Source of the DNA: Amycolatopsis pretoriensis
GTDB lineage: Bacteria; Actinomycetota; Actinomycetes; Mycobacteriales; Pseudonocardiaceae
Assembly: GCF_900107925.1 (NCBI RefSeq)
Contig: NZ_FNUJ01000004.1
Location: 372,001-436,000, forward strand
DNA length: 64,000 bases
Direction of reading: 5' to 3'
Positions within the stretch are counted from its first letter, which is position 1; each line of letters opens with the position of its first letter. Under the pieces are notes generated by a model, which saw nothing but the letters and a program-made list of their open reading frames with translations, made no database searches and was not told where the DNA came from. The position numbers and the translations under genes were made by a program. Shown here one piece after another: positions 7,994 through 17,857 of this stretch.

Positions 7994-8586
7994 CGGACGG
8001 CCCGGAAGCGGACGCGGTCACCCGGCGCGAACAGCGCGGGCGGGTCGGCGTGCGGGTCGAACAGCGTCGCCGACGTGTGGCCGAGCAGCCGCCAGCCACC
8101 CGGCGACTCGCGCGGGTAGACGCCGGTGAACTCGCCCGCCAGGCCCACAGACCCGGCCGGGACGCGGGTGCGCGGCGACTCCAGCCGCGGCTGTCGCAAC
8201 TGAGCGGGAAGCCCGGTCAGGTAGCCGAAGCCGGGCGCGAAGCCGGTGAACGCGACCGTGTAGACGGCTTCGGTGTGCAGCTCGACGACGGCGTCTTCGG
8301 ACATCCCGGCGTCCGACGCGACGAGGGCGAGGTCTTCGCCGTCGTAGCGGACGTCGAGGGTCACTTCGCGCGGCTCGCCGGCGGGCGGGTGCGTCAGATC
8401 GGCGTCGTCGAGCAGGGCTTTCACGGCGGCGACCCCGCCGACGACGAGCAGGCTGCGAGCGCCGGGCACGAGGTCGACGACGCCGGCCGGGCGGGCGGCG
8501 GCCACGGTCGCGTGGGCCGCCCGCATCTGCTCGAGCGAGTCGCAGTCCAGCAGGGCGGCGTCCGCGCCACACGGCCGCCAGCGCAC
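7990..8586 (-). CDS. pxpB: 5-oxoprolinase subunit PxpB (allophanate hydrolase subunit 1 family)
   Basis: A 198-residue KipI-family protein, slightly shorter than usual. The family core YTVAFTGFAPGFGYLTGLP is present near residues 115-133, followed by the PRTRVPAGSVGLA block and an ESPGGWRLLGHT block. It starts at GTG 8586, 4 nt after the nitrobindin stop, and overlaps pxpC, so all are one transcript. Role: one half of the PxpBC complex that phosphorylates or activates 5-oxoproline. See pxpC for the missing PxpA. Confidence 0.87.
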   Translation of the reverse strand: MRWRPCGADAALLDCDSLEQMRAAHATVAAARPAGVVDLVPGARSLLVVGGVAAVKALLDDADLTHPPAGEPREVTLDVRYDGEDLALVASDAGMSEDAVVELHTEAVYTVAFTGFAPGFGYLTGLPAQLRQPRLESPRTRVPAGSVGLAGEFTGVYPRESPGGWRLLGHTSATLFDPHADPPALFAPGDRVRFRAVR

Positions 8587-8590
8587 GGTG

Positions 8591-9205
8591 TCAGCCGACG
8601 ACGCGGCGCAGCAGGGCCGAGGAGTGCGGCTGCATCTCCTGGCCCACCATCGCGCGTTCCTCGACGTAGCCGAGGGAGCCCTCGATCAGGCCGTACAGGC
8701 GCTGGGCCGCGGTGACGTCCTTGGCCGTGGCCGTGCGGATCACCGCGTCGGTGCCGAGCTCCCAGGACGTCTGGTTGCGCGGCTTGCCGTAGTACAGCTC
8801 GACGATGCCGGTGTTGTGGGTGAGCAGCAGCTCGATCGTGTCGTCCTCCTGCGGCCGCCAGAACCCGGACTCGCGGGCGGCCGGGCGGATGACGTTGCCG
8901 TCGTCGTCCAGCAGCCACGCGCGGGCCTCGTGGATCAGGAAGGGGCGGCCGTCGTGGGAGATCGTCAGCTGCTGCGCGAACTTGCGAGGGCCCTCGATGG
9001 TCGGGTAGTCGACCTCGCCCTCCCCGCGCCAGACGCCGACGAGCGGCAGGAGCGCGAGACAGGCGTCGTTGAGGTTCGGGCCCTCACGCAGGTTCGCGGT
9101 GTCGTTCGGGATGGGCAGGTCGTCCCACAGCGGGAGGTTGCGCGTGCGGGTGCTCTCCGCACGGACCTCCGCTGCCGCGATGGCTTCGTCGCCGCTGGCG
9201 CTCAT
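8591..9205 (-). CDS. Nitrobindin-family heme beta-barrel protein
   Basis: Fatty-acid-binding-protein-like beta barrel that holds ferric heme and, in the characterised mycobacterial and human relatives, isomerises peroxynitrite to nitrate. The family motif GxWxGxG appears as GVWRGEGE (57-64). The predicted proximal heme ligand is His194 in MQPHSSALLRRV near the C-terminus. The 204 residues include an N-terminal extension of about 40 residues. It is cytosolic. The mycobacterial homologue Rv0813c sits in the same neighbourhood, beside the sulfurtransferase and mycothiol genes, consistent with a role in nitrosative and oxidative stress. Confidence 0.88.
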   Translation of the reverse strand: MSASGDEAIAAAEVRAESTRTRNLPLWDDLPIPNDTANLREGPNLNDACLALLPLVGVWRGEGEVDYPTIEGPRKFAQQLTISHDGRPFLIHEARAWLLDDDGNVIRPAARESGFWRPQEDDTIELLLTHNTGIVELYYGKPRNQTSWELGTDAVIRTATAKDVTAAQRLYGLIEGSLGYVEERAMVGQEMQPHSSALLRRVVG

Positions 9206-9208
9206 GGG

Positions 9209-9307
9209 TCAGCGCTGGTCCGCGTACAGCCGGTAGACGACGTAGACGGCGAACCACGTGATCGCGACGCCCGCCAGCACCAGGAGGGTCGTAAACAAGG
9301 CTTCCAC
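9209..9307 (-). CDS. Small single-span membrane protein
   Basis: A 32-codon frame starting with GTG at 9307 and ending 3 nt before the nitrobindin start. After a short acidic lead (VEALFTT), residues 8-27 form one hydrophobic helix, followed by a tyrosine/arginine-rich cytoplasmic end (YRLYADQR). Tight spacing to nitrobindin suggests co-transcription. It is too short for confident homology, so the support is the strong TM pattern and gene packing. It could be a non-functional frame, but the hydropathy is unlike the local antisense frames. Confidence 0.5.
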   Translation of the reverse strand: MEALFTTLLVLAGVAITWFAVYVVYRLYADQR

Positions 9308-9317
9308 GGCTGGCAGC

Positions 9318-10225
9318 TTAGTCCGCGTCCGGCCGCGGGGCCCGGCCCAGGGTCGCCGCGGTGAGCACGGTCACCGCGAGCAGGGCGACGCCGGCCGCGC
9401 CCATGGCCAGGTGCGGCCCGCTCGACAGCGTCGAACCGCGGGCCAGCAGCGCACCGAGCGCGGCCACGCCGGGCGCGGTGCCGGTCTGGCGGGCGGCGTT
9501 GACCGTCGCGGACAGGATCCCGCTGCGGTGGCCCGACAAGCCCGACGATGTTCGACGGCGTCACCGACAGCCCGACCCCGGCGCCGGCCAGCGCGAACGC
9601 GATCGCCACCAGCCGCTCCGCGCCGAAGCGCGCGGAAAGCCGGCCGGCGGCGACGTTCGCCAGCACGTACGGCAGCATCTGGACGCCCGCCTCGGTCGCC
9701 GTCGCGCCGCGCGCCTGCTGCAGGTAGACGCCGATCAGGAAGACGGCCGGGTAGGTCCCGAAACCGAGGCTCCACGCGGCGAAGATGGCCACCGAGAACC
9801 GCGGCCGGGCGAACAGCCGCACCGGCAGCATCGGGTGCTCGACGCGAAGCTCGACGACGACGAACGCGACCAGCGCGGCGAGCCCGAGGGCCCCGGTGAC
9901 CAGCACGTCCGGGCTCGGTCCGAGCCGGCCGGCTTCGATCACGGCGAACGTGAGCAGACCGATCCACAGCGCACCGAGCAGCTGCCCGGTGAGGTCCGGC
10001 GCGCCGTGCCCCGGGTCGCGGGATTCGGTGATCCCGCGGCGGCCGGTGACCACGGCGACGAGCCCGATCGGCACGTTGACCAGGAAGATCGCGGGCCGGC
10101 CGAAGGCGTCGGTGAGCGGTCCGCCGGCCAGCGGGCCGAGCACCAGCGCACAGCCCGCGACCGTGCCCCACAGCCCCATCACCCCGCGCCCGCGCGGCCG
10201 GCTCCGGGAACGCGTGCGCGACCAC
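9318..10225 (-). pseudogene. Remnant of a DHA2-family MFS drug transporter
   Basis: Three consecutive reading frames together spell the C-terminal two thirds of an EmrB/QacA-type exporter. The order is VAHAFPEP..., then GLWGTVAGCALVLGPLAGGP with DAFGRPAIFLVNVPIG, then SGHRSGILSATVNAARQTG. Frameshifts occur near 10180 (in a G-rich run) and near 9540. The N-terminal roughly 110 residues (first helices) are missing: the similarity begins abruptly at about 10225, right after the terminator of the upstream gene. Hydrophobic helices are otherwise well preserved, so the decay is recent. Two sequencing indels are an alternative for the frameshifts but not for the missing 5' end. Confidence 0.78.
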
Positions 10226-10244
10226 ACCGACCGGGTCCTGAACG

Positions 10245-10284
10245 CCGCGAAGGCCTCCCCACCGGAGTGAGGAGGCCTTCGCGG
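10245..10284 (-). terminator. Strong hairpin after DUF1416 gene
   Basis: A perfect 14-bp inverted repeat (10245-10258 and 10271-10284) with a 12-nt loop, 11 nt beyond the DUF1416 stop. It marks the end of the sulfurtransferase operon and the breakpoint next to the MFS remnant. Confidence 0.8.
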
Positions 10285-10295
10285 GTGAAGCGGAG

Positions 10296-10607
10296 TCAGC
10301 CGACCGAGATGGCCAGCTGGTGCAGGCCCGGGCCCTCCGCCGTGACCGAAGCCTCGCCGTTGCCCGTGCGGTGCAGCGCGCGGACCGTCCAGTCGCCCGG
10401 GGCCGCGTAGAAGCGGAAGTCGCCGTCGGCCGAGGAGACCACCTCGCCGGTGAAGTCGCCGCCGCCGTCCAGCAGCCTCACGAACGCGCCGCCGACCGGG
10501 CCGTTCTCGCCCGTCACCTTGCCGGCCAGGACGACCTGGCCCCGGGTGTCGTAGTCCGCCGGCGTGGCCTCCTGGACCGGTGCGCCGCAGCTGTCGTCTA
10601 CCGCCAT
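10296..10607 (-). CDS. DUF1416 domain-containing protein (SseC-like)
   Basis: A 103-residue protein of the actinobacterial DUF1416 family, annotated SseC in mycobacteria. It has a short N-terminus with a single cysteine (DDSCGAP), then a small beta-sandwich resembling carboxypeptidase-regulatory/transthyretin-like domains (GKVTGENGPVGGAFVRLLD, then DGDFRFYAAPGDWTVRAL). Its ATG overlaps the sulfurtransferase TGA by one base, so the two are coupled. Conserved pairing with CysA-type rhodanese suggests a sulfur-carrier or scaffold role, but the biochemical function is unproven. A longer in-frame start inside the upstream gene is rejected on family length. Confidence 0.88.
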   Translation of the reverse strand: MAVDDSCGAPVQEATPADYDTRGQVVLAGKVTGENGPVGGAFVRLLDGGGDFTGEVVSSADGDFRFYAAPGDWTVRALHRTGNGEASVTAEGPGLHQLAISVG

Positions 10608-11443
10608 CACTTGGCTCCCAACTCGACCGGCACGCCGACCAGCGAGCCGTATTCCGTCCACGAACCGTCGTAGTTCTTGACGTCCTCGTAGCCCAGCAGC
10701 TCGTGCAGCGCGAACCAGGCGATGGAGGAGCGCTCACCGATGCGGCAGTAGGCGATGGTGCCCTTGCCCGCGTCGATGCCCTCGTCCTTGTAGAGCTCCT
10801 CGATCTCACTCTCGGTCTTGAAGGTGCCGTCCTCGTTGGCGACCTTCGCCCACGGCACGTTCAGTGCGCCGGGGATGTGACCGGGAACCTGGGACTGCTC
10901 CTGCGGCAGGTGCGCCGGGGCGAGCAGCTTGCCGGAGAACTCGTCGGGCGAACGCACGTCGACGAAGTTCTTCGCGCCGATGGACTGGACGACCTCGTCG
11001 CGGAACGCGCGCAGCGACAGGTCCTGGTCCTGCGCCTTGTACTCGGTGCGGTCGCGCTTGACCTCGTCCGAGTTCAGCTCGCGGCCGTCGAGCTCCCACT
11101 TCTTGCGGCCGCCGTCGAGCAGCTTGACGTTGCCGTGGCCGTACAGCTTGAAGTACCAGTACGCGTACGCCGCGAACCAGTTGTTGTTGCCGCCGTAGAG
11201 GACGACGAGGTCGTCGTTCGAGATCCCCTTCTCCGACAGGAGCTTCTCGAAGCCCTCCTTGGAGACGAAGTCGCGGCGCACCCCGTCCTGCAGGTCGTTC
11301 CGCCAGTCGAACTTCACCGCGCCCCGGATGTGGCCGGCGTCGTAGGCGGTGGTGTCCTCGTCGACCTCGGCGAACACGACGCCGGGGGTGTCCAGGTTCT
11401 CCTCGGCCCACTGGGTGGTGACCAGGACGTCTTCACGGCTCAT
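10607..11443 (-). CDS. Thiosulfate sulfurtransferase (two-domain rhodanese)
   Basis: Transfers sulfane sulfur from thiosulfate to cyanide or protein thiols. It has two rhodanese domains of about 135 residues each, the first inactive. The second holds the active-site cysteine C233 in CRIGERSS, the loop type of the mycobacterial CysA2/SseA proteins. The 278-residue length is standard and it is cytosolic. It lies between a DUF4395 membrane protein and DUF1416, with a thioredoxin-like gene close by, a set that looks like a persulfide-handling unit (compare Rv0814c-Rv0816c). The ATG at 11443 is supported by AAAGAGAG upstream. Confidence 0.93.
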   Translation of the reverse strand: MSREDVLVTTQWAEENLDTPGVVFAEVDEDTTAYDAGHIRGAVKFDWRNDLQDGVRRDFVSKEGFEKLLSEKGISNDDLVVLYGGNNNWFAAYAYWYFKLYGHGNVKLLDGGRKKWELDGRELNSDEVKRDRTEYKAQDQDLSLRAFRDEVVQSIGAKNFVDVRSPDEFSGKLLAPAHLPQEQSQVPGHIPGALNVPWAKVANEDGTFKTESEIEELYKDEGIDAGKGTIAYCRIGERSSIAWFALHELLGYEDVKNYDGSWTEYGSLVGVPVELGAK

Positions 11444-11473
11444 GGGAACTGAACTCTCTTTCTGGGTTGGACT

Positions 11474-11908
11474 TCAGGACGACGCGCGGGCGGGACTGAA
11501 GCGCTTGATGAGCAAGAACATTTCGCAGCCGAGGCAGAAGTCGAAAGCCGCGTTGAGGAAGGCCGCGAACAGCGCGAAGGCCGTCGCGACGATGCCGAGC
11601 GGGGTGATCCCCACAGCGAAGCCGACCGTGCCGACGAGCGCGAACACGAACCCGACGGCCTGGGCGAACCGCAGCGGCGCCGCGTCCTCCCGCTCGTCGG
11701 TCGGGCCGAGGCGCGGGGCGACGAGCGTGCGGTACACGATCGAGTAGGGCGCCGGCTTGAGCCCGACGAACGCGCCGATGGCGAACACGACGGTCTGGAT
11801 CGCCAGCAACGGCCACCACTGGGTGACCAGGACGACCGCGAGCACGATCGTCGTCAGGATGGCGGCGAACCGCGGGCCACGCGGGTCGACGGCCGGTCCG
11901 GCGGACAT
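11474..11908 (-). CDS. DUF4395 domain-containing membrane protein
   Basis: A 144-residue membrane protein with about four hydrophobic helices. The family pattern is a DPRGPRFAA N-terminus and a C-terminal DFCLGCEMF motif, with two cysteines (CxxC) at the membrane face near residue 130. DUF4395 proteins are often linked to rhodaneses and thioredoxins, and the CxxC pair suggests transfer of electrons or sulfur across the membrane. That function is inference. The start at ATG 11908 fits the family; longer frames upstream lack homology. It begins the operon that continues into the sulfurtransferase 30 nt downstream. Confidence 0.85.
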   Translation of the reverse strand: MSAGPAVDPRGPRFAAILTTIVLAVVLVTQWWPLLAIQTVVFAIGAFVGLKPAPYSIVYRTLVAPRLGPTDEREDAAPLRFAQAVGFVFALVGTVGFAVGITPLGIVATAFALFAAFLNAAFDFCLGCEMFLLIKRFSPARASS

Positions 11909-12115
11909 GGTTCCTCCAGCTGGAGCAGAGGGGGTGCGTGCGAACGGCACGCTTCAGCGGCTTCGGGCCTGGCTGGTTCCGGGCGTGGTTCAGCGCCGGT
12001 CGGCGGAAGCGCGACACAGGCTGCTGCGGACGCGGCAGAGGTCGACTGCGCGTCGCTGCGTCAAGAAGGTGGTCAGCCCGGTCACGGGTGCGAGGGTACC
12101 CAGAGCTCCCTCAGA

Positions 12116-12150
12116 GTGGGAACCACGTTCATACCTTGGGACGATTCCCA
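12116..12150. promoter_or_regulatory. Two palindromes upstream of the sulfurtransferase operon
   Basis: The 262-bp gap between the thioredoxin gene and the DUF4395 gene carries GTGG-GAA-CCAC (12116-12126) and TGGGA-CGAT-TCCCA (12137-12150), 10 bp apart. The gap must contain the promoter of the minus-strand DUF4395 operon. The palindromes are possible repressor sites, with no regulator identified. Confidence 0.3.
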
Positions 12151-12170
12151 GCGGACGGGACAATGCCTGG

Positions 12171-12602
12171 TCAAGACGTCCGGGTCGTGAGATGCGGCTG
12201 CAGCGCGGCCAGCAGTTCGGGGCCCTTGGGGACGCCGCCGACGCGCAGCAGCTCCCGGCCGTCCGGGGTCAGCGCGATCGTGGTCGGCGTCCGCAGCACG
12301 GACAGCGACTGCGCGACCTCCGGGGAGTTCGTGACGTCGAGCTCGACGTGGTGCAGGCCGTCGGTCCGCTCGGCCAGCGGCGCGAGCACGGCCTTCGCGT
12401 GCCGGCAGGGCGCGCAGAAGGTGGTCGAGATCTGGACCAGCGTCACGGCGGACGCCGGGTCGAGCACGGCGGTGACGGGGCCGGGCAGCTCCCGGGCGGG
12501 CGACTTCCGAGCGTCCCGCACCCGGCCGTTGCGCGCCCGCAGCAGCAGGCCGACGGCCGAAGCCGCCACCAGCACCGCCACGAGCACCCACAGCCCCGTC
12601 AC
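12171..12602 (-). CDS. Membrane-anchored thioredoxin-family protein
   Basis: 143 residues with an N-terminal membrane helix (about 4-22) followed by a thioredoxin fold. The active site CAPC is at 63-66 within TFCAPCRHAK, and the cis-proline is in LRTPTT. It probably faces the outer side of the membrane as a thiol reductase. Mycobacterial counterpart: ThiX (Rv0816c), also next to the thiosulfate sulfurtransferase. The GTG start at 12602 lies 11 nt beyond the DUF2993 stop, so the two are likely co-transcribed. The classic thioredoxin CGPC is altered to CAPC, which tends to shift redox potential. Confidence 0.85.
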   Translation of the reverse strand: MTGLWVLVAVLVAASAVGLLLRARNGRVRDARKSPARELPGPVTAVLDPASAVTLVQISTTFCAPCRHAKAVLAPLAERTDGLHHVELDVTNSPEVAQSLSVLRTPTTIALTPDGRELLRVGGVPKGPELLAALQPHLTTRTS

Positions 12603-12613
12603 CGCACCGCTCC

Positions 12614-14409
<1,796 letters not shown>

Positions 14410-14476
14410 CGTTCCCACCTTCACCAGGACGCGCCGACAGCCGTCGCGTTGCCTGTCCCGCGGGTACGGTCGCAGG

Positions 14477-15382
14477 GTGAGCGGAGACGGCGAGTGGCGC
14501 CAGGAACTGGACGACAAGCAGCTCGAGGACGTCCGCGGGCTGCTGGTGGCCGTCCGCGCCACCGACGGGCGGCCGGAGGTCGAACCCGAAGGGGCGCTGC
14601 CGGGTGAGTTCGACGGCGGCGAGCACCTCGTCGCCTGCGTCGAGGGCGAGGTCGTCGGCTACGCCCACCTGGACACCACCGGTGACTCCTTCGGGCACCA
14701 GGTCGCCGAGCTGTTCGTGCACCCCGCCCACCGCGGGCGCGGTTACGGCGCGAAGCTCCTGCAAGCGGTCGACGAGCGCGCCGCCGTCGGGTTCCGCATC
14801 TGGGCGCACGGCGACCACCCGGCGGCGCGGAAGCTGGCGCTGAAGGTCGGCTTCGAGCGCAAGCGCGAGCTGCTGATCCTGCACACCGACGTCAAGGGCG
14901 CGGACTGGCCGGAGCCGCGGCTGCGCGACGGCGTCTCGCTGCGCACCTTCGTCCCGGGAGAGGACGAAGACGCCGTCGTGCGGGTCAACGCGCGGGCCTT
15001 CGACTGGCACCCCGAGCAGGGTGCGCTGACCGCCGACGACATCCGCGCCGACGAGGCCCGCTCCTGGTTCGACGCGGACGGGTTCTTCCTCGCCGAAGAG
15101 CGGGGGCAGGTCATCGGCTTCCACTGGACCAAGGTCCACGAGGCGACGCCGGGCCGCTTCGACGGCGAGCGCGTCGGCGAGGTCTACGTCGTCGGCGTCG
15201 ACCCCGCGGCGCAGGGCGGTGGCCTCGGCCGGGCGCTGACGCTCGCCGGGCTGCGGTACCTCGCGAGCCGCGGGCTGCGGCAGATCATCCTGTACGTCGA
15301 GGGCGACAACGCCCCGGCGCTCGCGGTCTACACCAAGCTCGGGTTCACCCGTCACGAAACCGACGTCCAGTACGGTCGGTGA
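14477..15382 (+). CDS. mshD: Mycothiol synthase
   Basis: Acetyltransferase that completes mycothiol by acetylating the cysteine amine of Cys-GlcN-Ins. It is cytosolic and diagnostic for Actinobacteria. The 301 residues contain two GNAT domains in tandem. The N-terminal one has VHPAHRGRGYGAKLL at about 77-91. The C-terminal, catalytically active one has VYVVGVDPAAQGGGLGRAL near 238-256 and ends with the KLGFTRHETDVQY signature. The start is GTG 14477. It follows glnR by 67 nt and precedes pstS by 225 nt. The gene order glnR-mshD-pst is preserved from mycobacteria (Rv0818-Rv0820). Confidence 0.94.
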   Translation: MSGDGEWRQELDDKQLEDVRGLLVAVRATDGRPEVEPEGALPGEFDGGEHLVACVEGEVVGYAHLDTTGDSFGHQVAELFVHPAHRGRGYGAKLLQAVDERAAVGFRIWAHGDHPAARKLALKVGFERKRELLILHTDVKGADWPEPRLRDGVSLRTFVPGEDEDAVVRVNARAFDWHPEQGALTADDIRADEARSWFDADGFFLAEERGQVIGFHWTKVHEATPGRFDGERVGEVYVVGVDPAAQGGGLGRALTLAGLRYLASRGLRQIILYVEGDNAPALAVYTKLGFTRHETDVQYGR

Positions 15383-15490
15383 CCACGATGGACGCCGCGC
15401 GAACACCTCGTCACGGTGCGCGAACGCCCAGGTCACGGCCCGGACACGGCACCCTGTCGGGCTAGTAGCACTCCTCACATCCGGAGCCTT

Positions 15491-15512
15491 GTTCACTTTT
15501 CGTTCACCTGGA
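15491..15512 (+). promoter_or_regulatory. PHO box upstream of pstS
   Basis: Two adjacent 11-bp direct repeats, GTTCACTTTTC and GTTCACCTGGA, match the actinobacterial PhoP binding pattern (repeats starting GTTCAC). They end 95 bp before the pstS start. A possible -10 TAATGT lies at 15540-15545 with no good -35, as expected for an activated promoter. Confidence 0.85.
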
Positions 15513-15607
15513 CAGGGCCGACCGTCCACCGGCGCTGCCTAATGTCCGGATCCGTTGCGGCAGCACGCCGCGGCGACCCGGTCAAGCTCCTGATGGAGGA
15601 AACAGCA

Positions 15608-16738
15608 GTGAAGATCATGCGGCCCCTGAGCGCGGTGGGCATCGTCGCGAGCGCCGCCCTCGTGCTCGCCGCCTGTGGTTCCGACCCCGCGGCGTCCAAC
15701 AGCAGCAGCTCGAACTCGGCGTCGGCGCCCGCTGCCACCGGCACCGCCGACGTGGCCTGCGGTGGCAAGAGCCCGCTGTCCGCGGAAGGTTCGTCGGCCC
15801 AGAAGAACGCCATCGACATCTTCACGCAGCAGTTCGGCAAGAAGTGCTCCGGCCAGCAGGTGAACTACAACCCCAGCGGTTCGGGCGCGGGCGTCAAGCA
15901 GTTCAACGCCAACCAGATCGACTTCGGCGGCTCGGACTCGCCGATCACCGGTGCGGACCTCGAGGCGGCCAACAAGCGCTGCGCGAGCGACGCCTGGAAC
16001 ATCCCGATGGTCGTCGGCCCGGTGGCCGTCGCCTACAAGCTTTCCGGCGTCGACAAGCTGACGCTGACCCCGTCGGTCATCGCCAAGATCTTCAGCGGTG
16101 GCATCACCAAGTGGAACGACCCGGCCATCAAGGCGGTCAAGGGCAACGAGAGCGCCAACCTGCCGGACAAGGCCATCCAGGTCGTCTCGCGCGCCGACGA
16201 GTCGGGCACCACCGACAACTTCCAGAAGTACCTGGGCGCGGCGGCGAAGGCCGACTGGACCAAGGGTGCCGGCAAGAAGTTCAACGGTGGCGTCGGCAAC
16301 GGTGCGCAGGGCTCCAACGGTGTCGCGACCGCGGTGAAGGCCGCCGACGGCGCCATCACCTACGTGGAAGGCGCGTTCGCCAAGGACGGCCTGACCCCGG
16401 CCCTCATCGACAGCGGCTCCGGCGGCGTCGAGCTCAACGCGGCGAACGTGGCGAAGTCCCTCGACTCGGCCAAGTTCCTCAAGGACGGCTCGAACGACCT
16501 CGCGCTCGACCTCAACGGCATCTACGCCAGCAACACCCCGGGTGCCTACCCGCTGCTGCTGACGACCTACGAGATCGTCTGCTCGAAGTACGCGAACGCC
16601 GACGTCTCGAAGGCCGTCAAGGCGTTCCTGACGGTGGCCGCCACCGACGGTCAGCAGCCGCTGTCCGCCAAGGGCTACGTGCCGATCCCGCAGTCGCTGC
16701 AGACCAAGGTCCTGGCCGCCGTCAAGGCGATCTCCTGA
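15608..16738 (+). CDS. pstS: Phosphate ABC transporter substrate-binding lipoprotein
   Basis: High-affinity inorganic-phosphate receptor anchored outside the membrane. 376 residues: a signal peptide with lipobox LVLAAC (Cys at about 22), a Ser/Asn-rich tether, then a periplasmic-binding fold. This includes the phosphate-contacting segments EGSSAQKNA, NPSGSGAGVKQF, FGGSDSPITG and RADESGTTDNF. The GTG at 15608 has a GGAGGA ribosome site at 15595-15600 with 7-nt spacing, favoured over an ATG at 15593 that overlaps that site. First gene of pstSCAB, behind a PHO box, so induced by phosphate starvation through PhoP. Confidence 0.96.
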   Translation: MKIMRPLSAVGIVASAALVLAACGSDPAASNSSSSNSASAPAATGTADVACGGKSPLSAEGSSAQKNAIDIFTQQFGKKCSGQQVNYNPSGSGAGVKQFNANQIDFGGSDSPITGADLEAANKRCASDAWNIPMVVGPVAVAYKLSGVDKLTLTPSVIAKIFSGGITKWNDPAIKAVKGNESANLPDKAIQVVSRADESGTTDNFQKYLGAAAKADWTKGAGKKFNGGVGNGAQGSNGVATAVKAADGAITYVEGAFAKDGLTPALIDSGSGGVELNAANVAKSLDSAKFLKDGSNDLALDLNGIYASNTPGAYPLLLTTYEIVCSKYANADVSKAVKAFLTVAATDGQQPLSAKGYVPIPQSLQTKVLAAVKAIS

Positions 16739-16788
16739 CCCGGCGTTGCGACTGACATCCGAGTGATAGAGGCTGGTCAGAAGTCCTG

Positions 16789-17856
16789 ATGAGCGAGTCA
16801 TCCTCGACGCGAACGCCCACCGGTGACCCCGGTGGGCGTTCGTCGTCCGCCACGACGCCCCCGGAGGTCCCGATTTCGGAGCAACCAGCCCCGCCGGCGG
16901 CGCCCGAGCCGCCCGCGAGCGAGAAACCGAAGAAGGTGCGGCCCGGTGACCGCATCTTCCAGAACCTGACCACCGGGGCCGGGATCTTCGTCGTCGCCCT
17001 GATCGGCCTGATCGGGCTCTTCCTGCTCATCCAGGCGATCCCGGCGCTGCAGGCCAACAAGGCCAACTTCCTCACCAACCACGGCTGGTCGACCAACGAC
17101 CCGGCGAACATGTCGTTCGGCATCCTCGACCTCCTGGAGGTCACGGTGGCGACGTCGCTCGTGGCGCTGATCATCGCGATGCCGATCTCGCTGGGCATCG
17201 CGCTGTTCCTGACGCAGTACGCGCCCGCCCGCCTTTCGCGGCCGTTCGCCTACGTCATCGACCTGCTGGCCGCGGTCCCCTCGATCATCTTCGGCCTCTG
17301 GGGCATCCTCGTGTTCGCCCCGGCGATCGAGCCGTTCTCCCAGTGGATCAACGACACGTTCTCGTGGTTCCCGCTGCTGGCGCCCGGCAACGTCTCGCCG
17401 AGCGTGCGCGGCACGATCTTCACCGCCGGCATCGTGCTGGCCGTGATGATCCTGCCGATCATCACGTCGCTCTCGCGCGAGGTGTTCGAGCGGACGCCGA
17501 CCCCGCACATCGAGGGCGCGCTCGCCCTCGGCGCGACGCGCTGGGAAGTCATCCGCACGACGGTGCTGCCGTTCGGCAAGGCCGGCTACATCGGCGCGTC
17601 GATGCTCGGCCTCGGCCGCGCGCTCGGCGAGACGATCGCGCTCGCGGTCATCCTGCTCATCCCGCAGGGCAAGAACTTCGACTGGAGCCTGTTCGACGGC
17701 GGGTCGACGTTCGCGTCGAAGATCGCCGCGAACTACAGCGAGTTCAACAACGAGACGTCGGCGGGCGCGTACATCGCGGCCGGTCTCGTGCTGTTCGTGC
17801 TCACGTTCCTCGTCAACTTCGCCGCGCGTTCGGTCATCGGGAAGAAGGTGGACTGA
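16789..17856 (+). CDS. pstC: Phosphate ABC transporter permease
   Basis: One of the two membrane subunits of the phosphate importer. 355 residues: a long Pro/Ser-rich cytoplasmic N-terminus (about 55 residues) precedes six membrane helices. The EAA coupling loop is EGALALGATRWEVIRTTVLP near 240-259, and a GLGRALGETIALA segment follows. Starts 50 nt after pstS at ATG 16789 and ends 1 nt before pstA, so it is co-transcribed. Confidence 0.95.
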   Translation: MSESSSTRTPTGDPGGRSSSATTPPEVPISEQPAPPAAPEPPASEKPKKVRPGDRIFQNLTTGAGIFVVALIGLIGLFLLIQAIPALQANKANFLTNHGWSTNDPANMSFGILDLLEVTVATSLVALIIAMPISLGIALFLTQYAPARLSRPFAYVIDLLAAVPSIIFGLWGILVFAPAIEPFSQWINDTFSWFPLLAPGNVSPSVRGTIFTAGIVLAVMILPIITSLSREVFERTPTPHIEGALALGATRWEVIRTTVLPFGKAGYIGASMLGLGRALGETIALAVILLIPQGKNFDWSLFDGGSTFASKIAANYSEFNNETSAGAYIAAGLVLFVLTFLVNFAARSVIGKKVD

Positions 17857-17857
17857 C

